From Plutella xylostella (Eukaryota; Arthropoda; Insecta; Lepidoptera; Plutellidae), in assembly GCF_932276165.1 (NCBI RefSeq), contig NC_063993.1, positions 2,614,001 to 2,678,000 on the forward strand: a stretch of 64,000 nt of DNA. The letters run 5' to 3'. Shown here one piece after another: positions 58,005-64,000 of the stretch. Each line of letters begins with the position of its first letter. Within the stretch, counting starts at the first letter, position 1. Position numbers and translations under genes: made by a program. The notes beneath the pieces are model-generated. The model was not told the origin of the DNA, ran no database searches, and was given only the letters and a program-made list of their open reading frames with translations.

Positions 58005-58290
58005 ACATACATACATACATACATATGCTCACGCCTGTCTCCCAGAGGGGTAGGCAGAGACTATGGATCTCCACGTGCCACGATCCTGACATACTTCTTT
58101 CGCTTCCTCCACATTCATAAGTCTCTTCATACACGCACGTCGGTTTCGGAAACTCCTAATTTGGCTCTTCTTGAGTATGTCGCCTATCTGGTCGACATAC
58201 TTTCGCCTAGGACGTCCTCTACCGACACAACCATACATCTCCGCACAATAAATTTCTTTCGTCAGTCTGATTTTAATGACCTCAGAACTT
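58005..58290 (-). mobile_element. LINE 3' end with (TATG)n tail
   Basis: A (CATA)n run at 58005-58025 is the tail on the - strand. Upstream, a 69-codon frame (58238-58029) reads GRGRPRRKYVDQIGDILKK, then RNRRACMKRLMNVEEAKEVC, then RGTWRSIVSAYPSGRQA and a stop. This is the typical C-terminal end of lepidopteran RTE-like endonuclease/reverse transcriptase polyproteins. 5'-truncated copy. Confidence 0.75.
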
Positions 58291-58528
58291 CTATTAGCTC
58301 ATTAACTTTTTAATTCAATTGAGTAAATCACACGTATTCGTATGAAATTGTTTCGCAATGAATCGCGCTAGCCCCGGGGCTCTGGCTGCAAAACTTTATT
58401 CGCTGCACTGTCATGATATGTCGCCGGATTTAAATGTAAATAAGTTTATATCCGGCCCGCTCTGACTGGTACCCATAAAAGTCCACACTACCAGGTAGGT
58501 ATACAAGGTATACAAGATATATATTATA
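58291..58528. other. No gene recognised
   Basis: Short, less AT-rich spacer; nothing supported. Confidence 0.4.
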
Positions 58529-58679
58529 CTAGCTGTCCCCGCGCGCTTCGCTTCGCCTTAAAAAGTTTTCCCGTGGGAATTCCGGGATAAAAAGTAGCCT
58601 ATGTTCTTTCCCAGGGTCTAGACCATATGTATACCAAATTTCATTCAAATCCGTTCAGTAGTTTTGGCGTGAAAGAGTA

Positions 58680-58714
<35 letters not shown>

Positions 58715-58747
58715 CAGTTACTTTCGCATTTATAATATTAGTTAGGA
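58529..58747 (-). mobile_element. TC...CTAG non-autonomous element, copy 4
   Basis: On the - strand TCCTAACTAATATTATAAAT to GCGCGGGGACAGCTAG. It has the longest CAGA run of the five copies (about 58681-58714). TTAGGAAG is repeated just outside its 5' end. Confidence 0.8.
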
Positions 58748-59492
58748 AGTTAGGATTATATTATACAATGTAGCTCATGCTTTGAATATGAAGCCCGAGC
58801 TGTGGTTTCGTAAACGGATGTGTGCTTACAGGATTATTTCCGGATTTCACATTGTACCGTTGTACAGGTGAATAGTGAATATTGAGACTTGTGTAAATGT
58901 TTGTTTCCAGCTAAGATGCTTTAGGTACCGAATGAAGTTTTTTAAAGTCTAAAAACTACAAAATATTGTTTAGAACGTTTGATGGAAAAACATGGAAGTC
59001 TCTAAATGTTTTTTTTTTTCATCAAGGCATTACTCGTCTTTATTCATGAAAAAATATTACAATGTATTAAATAAATTAAATAGTCCCTAAATTATTTACA
59101 AGAAGTTTGTTACTTTGAACTCATAGAAAAAATTATTATCACACGTACTTAATGTAAAGTTCAAAAGTCAAAGACATATTTCTCCTACAAATCTCCTGGG
59201 CGAAGAAACAACCGACGGGAACCAAGCCCCAACTTGGCAACTGTAGGTGTAGCATTTATAGACATAATTAATAACAGGAGGAATGTTTGTCGAAGGTATT
59301 CGATCAGTTCCTTAATTAGCGACACTATGACAAAGGCCGCCCGCGCTACACCCACTTAATGTTTCAAAGACTTTCGCTCATTAAAATTGAAGCGCCGGGA
59401 AACTTGGTTGTTAAAAGAGCTTCATTTTCTTTAATGACCCCCGTGTTTACCTTTAATAACGACAACTAGTGAGTAGTGTTGTTGATATGCCA
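58748..59492. other. No gene recognised
   Basis: AT-rich, with a somewhat GC-richer stretch at 59330-59400. Nothing supported. Confidence 0.4.
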
Positions 59493-59614
59493 GTATCGAT
59501 TGTATATCGATAGTTGATGAAAATATGATAAGTAGTATCGATATTGTGGGTAAACAGCAATACAATCGATAGTATTGAATAATTTATTGATCGGAAGTGA
59601 CGAGACATCGATAA
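59493..59614. promoter_or_regulatory. Cluster of ATCGAT sites (TATCGATA-like)
   Basis: Five ATCGAT words fall in about 120 bp, at 59495, 59505, 59537, 59565 and 59607. Two have the full TATCGATA palindrome, which in Drosophila is the site of DREF and overlaps boundary-factor BEAF sites. Whether it acts so here is unknown; it may equally be part of a repeat. Confidence 0.35.
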
Positions 59615-60297
59615 TATACCTACTTCTTGATTGTTTAATCCATATTATTATTATTATTAATGGGAGATTTTCTTTGACAGCTTAAAAGTTCCAAAATCGT
59701 CCGATAGATGGCCAATGGCCTATAATTTTATATGAGCTGCATTCTTCTGAGGGAACGGAAGGTGTCAAAATCATACAAAGCTGTCTTAAACTACTTAACA
59801 CTTAATATTCTGCATAATAATAACCGCTAGTTATCGCATATGGTTGAATTCACATCCATTGGGTTTTTGTATCGGATGAAAGAACTGGAATCCGTGCCGG
59901 ATAAAAACATTTGCAGTGCTGTTGAGTATGAAATTTTACTAGCGCCATCTATAATCGGTTTTTTGTCTTATGGTTGTTGTCTATGGTGGAAAATATCCCA
60001 TTGCATACTTACATATTTTTTGCGTATAACAATCGATGGCAAAATTATAGATTTTTCGGCAACACTAGCGAGTTGTGCTGTGACGCTGTTTGTTTCTCTG
60101 GGTTCTTTGAGTTATTGGTAATACGGATTGTTTGCGAACGGCCGCGGGCGTCGCGTTCTTCCTTGTAATCAAGATGAAAGAAGTTCCAATTAGGCACTGG
60201 TCTGGTTACTACGAGTAAGGATGAGGTAAGTACAGAATGTGGCTAATCCTAAAGTTAACCTAAGCAAACATAATGTAAGAAAGAATCCTAATCCTAA
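59615..60297. other. No gene supported
   Basis: A 93-codon + strand frame at 59840-60121 has hydrophobic runs but no start context, splice sites or family; not accepted. Confidence 0.4.
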
Positions 60298-60491
60298 TCC
60301 TAACTAATATTATAAATGCGAAAGTAACTGTGTATGTCTGTCTGTTACTCTTTCACGCCAAAACTACTGAACGGATTTGACTAAAATTTGGTATACATAT
60401 ATTCTAGACCCTGAGAAATATAGGTCACTTTTTATCCCGGAATTCCCACGGGATTTTTTTAAGGCGAAGCGAAGCTCGCGGGAACACCTAG
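60298..60491 (+). mobile_element. TC...CTAG non-autonomous element, copy 5
   Basis: TCCTAACTAATATTATAAAT to AGCTCGCGGGAACACCTAG, preceded by two extra AATCCT units. Its CTGT run is very short. Confidence 0.8.
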
Positions 60492-61067
60492 TTAAATAAT
60501 GAAACCTACCACCTTGATTGTCAGCACGATTATTGATAAAATTATTGGTAAGAATTAAGAACTAACAGTCCATTCTAAGCTTGTTATGACTAATAACAGG
60601 TAAAAAATAAGAGGAAAACGAAAGTATTCCTTTTGGCTATAAATACTCTACTTATTACTCGTGGAAGTTGGTGCTAATAATCAGAAGATGCTATTAATCA
60701 AATGGCATAAAGTAATTAGAATGGAATTTTCCTATATTACGTTGAAGTGGCTGATGATGATGATGCTGAGGTAATATCTTCCGGAATAAAATTATGGCTA
60801 TAAGTGTTTTCTACCACGTAGGGAATAGTATTATAGGGAAAATACAGAGGTGTACAAGAAATACCTACTTCTTTTGACTATGTACTTGGGAATCCTTTAC
60901 TGAAAAAGAAGAGTTTATTTTTTTATTGGCTGCCTGAGCTGTGATTTATCAAAATATTTAAAGATAATTACAATCATAATATAGGTATTATTAATATTAT
61001 CTCATTGAAGTATACCTAATGTAATTATTAGTTTGTTGTATTATTGTCTCCAGCCATTCATTTTTTT
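60492..61067. other. No gene recognised
   Basis: At 60743-60768 the + strand reads TTGAAGTGGCTGATGATGAT, which looks like the last bases and (GAT)n tail of an RTE LINE. Otherwise nothing. Confidence 0.4.
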
Positions 61068-61285
61068 TAAAATAGCCTATTTGGTTTCCCACTGCTGGGC
61101 AAAGGATCGAAGGGTGTGGAAGGAAAAAGGGGCCTCCCCTTTTTCCTTCCACTCTCAGCCCAGTTACTATCAAATTTGTCCAGGTCGTCCCGCCATCTCC
61201 TTCTCGGCCTGCCTCTCCACCGGCGCCCGTCGCCTGGCACCCACTCGGTCGCTATCTTGGCCCACCGGTCCGGGTGCATGCGGCT
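61068..61285 (-). mobile_element. LINE 3' end, third family
   Basis: The 70-codon - strand frame (61279-61067) has WAKIATEWVPGDGRRWRGRP then RRRWRDDLDKFDSNWAESGR, the R-G-R-P-R-R-R-W-x-D-D-[LI] signature found at the C-terminus of many arthropod LINE polyproteins, and later CCCAGCAGTGGGAAACC toward its 3' end. Strongly 5'-truncated. Confidence 0.7.
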
Positions 61286-61537
61286 GACGTTATTTTAATT
61301 CATAAGTTATTAAATTTGTTTATGTCAAAATTTCCGGGTGATTTACACTAGGTACGTATATATCCATTTCCATATTATTAATTTCTGTTTTCTTAGCGAA
61401 CACGTAAACAAAATATTGTATTGTTAAGTAAAAACATGTTGTTTTCACGGAGCTAAGTAATTGAACGAGTGGAGGAGCCTGCTGACAGGACAATATTCCA
61501 CACTCTCATACACACGCCGCCCTCGTATAGAGGAGGT
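61286..61537. other. No gene recognised
   Basis: Spacer; nothing supported. Confidence 0.45.
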
Positions 61538-61684
61538 ATAGTCAGCTAAATAAATTGCTATACACTTTTGTACCTTGTCAAACTCACAAACTGACAATTA
61601 ATTCATTCAAACATTGACGGTATCTTAATAAGGTAGTTTACCATGGTACAAAAGTGAATAGCGACTAATGCAGCAGCTGACCGT
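61538..61684. repeat. Imperfect inverted-repeat element
   Basis: Left TATAGTCAGCT...GCTATACACTTTTGTACC pairs with right GGTACAAAAGTGAATAGC...AGCTGACCGTATA, with several mismatches. MITE-like, family unknown. Confidence 0.5.
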
Positions 61685-61870
61685 ATACAATACCATACAC
61701 CACCACTCATTTCCAATCAAATGAATAAGAGCTCACTTGGAAAATGAGGTGTTTTTTGTCGAGACGTTTTTTTTGCACAGACACTCCATATAGTTCGTAG
61801 TATTGTTTATCAAAGATCCAACATCGGAGAATAGATTCGTCGACCTGTCTACGTATTTTTGTGCCTACTG

Positions 61871-64000
61871 TCATCATCATCATCAGCCAATAATCATCCA
61901 CTGCTGGACATAGGCCTCTCCCAAGGAGCGCCACAACACTCGGTCCTCGGCCTTCCTCACCCAACCATTACCCGCCACCCGCCTAAGGTCGTCAGTCCAG
62001 CGGGCAGGAGGGCGTCCCACGCTGCGTTTGCCTGTTCGTGGTCTCCACTCGAGAACTCGTCTACCCCAACGGTTATCGGTTCTTCGGCAGACATGACCAG
62101 CCCACTGCCACTTCAGCTTGCATATTTTGACAGCTATGTCGGTAACCTTAGTCTTCTGACGGATAACCTCATTTCTGATACGATCCATCAGAGAAACCCC
62201 AAGCATACTCCATAGCACGCTGAGCGACTTTAAATCGGTGGACCAGTCCTACCGTCAGTGTCCACGTCTCTGCACCATCCGTCATCACTGGCAGGACGCA
62301 CTGGTTGAAGACTTTTGTCTTCAAGCTCTGAGGAATGGCCGAGGAGAATATGTGACGAAGTTTCCCGAATGCAGCCCAACCCAGTTGGATGCGCCTTGCA
62401 GCCTCCTTGTCGAAGTTGCTTCTGCCTAGCCGAATAGTCTGCCCGAGGTAGACATATTCTTGCACAACTTCGATTGTTGCCTCACCAACGACCGGCTCCG
62501 GTTTGATGTGAGCATTGTACATGACTTTCGTCTTGTCCAAGTTCATACCGAGGCCTACACGTGGGGAAGCAGCATTTAGGCCACTTAGCATCCAGCTGAG
62601 TTCCTGCAGAGATTATGCCATAATAACGATGTCGTCCGCGAAGCGGAGTTGTGACATGTACTCGCCATTTAAACATATGCCATGTCCTTTCAAGTCCAAC
62701 GTCTTAAAGACATCTTCCAATGCATTGGTGAACAGTTTCGGAGATATCACATCCCCCTGTCTCACTCCACGTTGCAGTTGGATAGGTCTTGTCTTGTGGT
62801 CCTGTACTTGGACAGTCATAGTAGCGGCATTGTACAGACATCTCAACACCTCGATATAGCGCCAATCGATTTGGCATCTCTGCAAGGATTCCAAAACTGC
62901 CCAGGTCTCGATGGAGTCGAAAGCTTTTTCATAGTCCACAAAGGCTAGACACAGAGGCTGATTATACTCTTCTTCGGTCTTCTGTATAATCTGCCTTACT
63001 GTGTGGATGTGGTCTATTGTACTAAAGCCTTTTCGAAACCCAGCCTGCTCTGGGGGCTGAAACTCGTCTAACTTTTGGGCAAGACGATTCGTGATAACCC
63101 TTGAGAACAGCTTGTATACATGGCTTAAAAGCGAGATCGGTCTATTGTTCTTCAGAAGGGTTTTGTCACCCTTCTTAAAGAACAATACCACGACGCTCTC
63201 AGACCATGCCTCCGGTGTAATGCCATTGTGAAGAACCGAATTGAAGAGCCTCTGGAGCTGTTCGAGGAGCTTTCAGAAGCTCTGTAGTAATTCTGTCTTC
63301 ACCCGGAGCCTTGTTGTTTTTAAGGTGCTCAAGGGCTATCCTAATCTCGCCTATGTCGACGTCAGTGTAGTGGCGTATTAGTGGTGCTCTGGAATCGGTG
63401 AGCTGAGCAACAGACTTCTGCGCGTGTGAAGCATAAAGTTGTCCGTAAAAACCTTCGATTTCGGCAAGAACCTCCTTAGAGGCAACGATATTACCATCTG
63501 CAGACCTCAACTTCGTCAAGTGGCTTCTCCCAAGTTGCTGAACGAAGACTTTTGACCCCCGATTTTGCTCAATTGCTGCTTCTATGGCGCGTGTGTTGGA
63601 GCGACGGAGATCTCTTCGTATCAGCTTCTTTATACGCTTTTTGAGTACCCTTAGTTCTGACGAAGTGTCACCTGCCGACGGAAATTCGCGTCTCTGCCTC
63701 ATAAGCTCGAGTGTCTCGCTTGAAAGTTTAGAGTCCTTGCTTTCGCTTCTCATGCTAAAATGTCTGTGGCCCACCTCACGAAGAGCCTTCACTATTTGGA
63801 TTGTATCCGCGTCAATATCCGTAGTGGATTCCAGCGATTCGAATCGGCTCTGTAGTTCTCTCTGGAAGCTGGTGTTGCCAGCTCTAATTTGGTGCAGTCT
63901 GGGACGAAGGGTCGACTTCACCAGACGTCTTCTCTCCAGCTTGAAGTTAATATTCAGAGTACCTCGGAGAAGTCGGTGATCACTCCCAGTTTTAAACCTA
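61871..64000 (-). mobile_element. RTE-type LINE (second family), 5' end beyond the window
   Basis: The (ATC)n run at 61871-61883 is a (GAT)n tail on the - strand. The coding region runs from the window edge (end of the endonuclease) through RT to the C-terminal motif. Short copies of its 3' end lie at 4889, 10779, 31692 and 47061. Distinct from the LINE at 25719: different RT sequence, FADD instead of YADD, and a GAT tail rather than GAA. Confidence 0.85.
61883..64000 (-). pseudogene. RTE LINE endonuclease (end) and reverse transcriptase, broken
   Basis: Reading - from the edge: GSDHRLLRGTLNINFKLERR gives the SDH motif of the endonuclease, continuing as a linker (63921-63199) with LKNNKAPGEDRITTELLK, the first RT block. 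After a frame change near 63195 comes RT proper (63191-62613): FKKGDKTLLKNNRPISLLSH, EQAGFRKGFSTIDHI, AFVDYEKAFDSIE, GVRQGDVISPKLF and RFADDIVIMA, then a stop at 62613. The frame resumes (62591-62169) with LNLDK-like GMNLDKTKVMYN and YVYLGQTIRL, then changes near 62215 to the last part (to 61883): KLKWQWAGHVCRRTDNRW, then WRPRTGKRSVGRPPARWTDD. The catalytic FADD is intact, but one stop and two or more frameshifts inactivate it. Length and order match RTE elements common in moths. Confidence 0.88.

Noticed and set aside
59840..60121. Membrane protein of 93 codons
   Set aside because: Hydrophobic stretches are expected from T-rich codons; no start context, family or exon partner.
61859..62215. 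+ strand gene of 118 codons
   Set aside because: Antisense shadow of the RTE LINE C-terminus; the same false frame occurs at 47054-47317.

Overview
The window looks like lepidopteran (moth or butterfly) DNA: AT-rich, full of GTAGGTA/TACCTA-type words, and carrying repeat families typical of that order (RTE-type LINEs with (GAT)n tails, tRNA-derived SINEs, TC...CTAG elements with (CAGA)n inserts, TTA-, TA- and TTAA-flanked DNA transposons). I find no intact host protein gene. Every convincing coding stretch is transposon-derived, and all of these are broken. The species cannot be named from sequence alone.

Layout. 1-15 kb: gene-free DNA with small foldback elements and LINE/SINE ends, the most striking a 494-bp near-perfect foldback at 10911-11404. 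15.4-19.6 kb: a nest. A piggyBac-type element (TTAA site, CCC...GGG ends) contains a PIF/Harbinger element (TTA site, 18-bp inverted ends) with remnants of both of that family's genes (transposase N-terminus and Myb/SANT protein). Inside that lie two opposed arrays of a 160-bp unit, a further MITE and a LINE RNase H scrap. 20-25.5 kb: SINE and MITE pieces and a 986-bp TA-flanked element with perfect 29-bp inverted ends and a decayed two-exon gene. 25.7-28.85 kb: an almost full-length RTE-type LINE on the + strand, broken by three frameshifts. 29-39 kb: mostly unrecognised DNA with a few MITEs.

39,491-55,211 is the most interesting object. Two about 4.8-kb direct repeats, almost identical, flank a 6.1-kb middle. 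The unit begins TGTAAC, ends TTACA, and is bordered by a 4-bp direct repeat (ACCA). It splits a tRNA-derived SINE whose two halves rejoin exactly if it is removed. A polypurine tract abuts the 3' repeat. This is the architecture of an LTR retrotransposon, yet no gag, pol or env is visible. It is best described as a giant non-coding LTR retroelement (LARD-like), about 15.7 kb, recently inserted, with structured tandem repeats in the LTRs and in front of the polypurine tract.

55-64 kb: a TA-site MITE interrupted by another SINE, several 5'-truncated LINE tails, two more TC...CTAG copies, a cluster of ATCGAT sites and, on the - strand, a second RTE-type LINE whose 5' end runs off the window. No operon-like or pathway logic links these units. 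The window records nested insertions of autonomous elements and the non-autonomous elements that depend on them.
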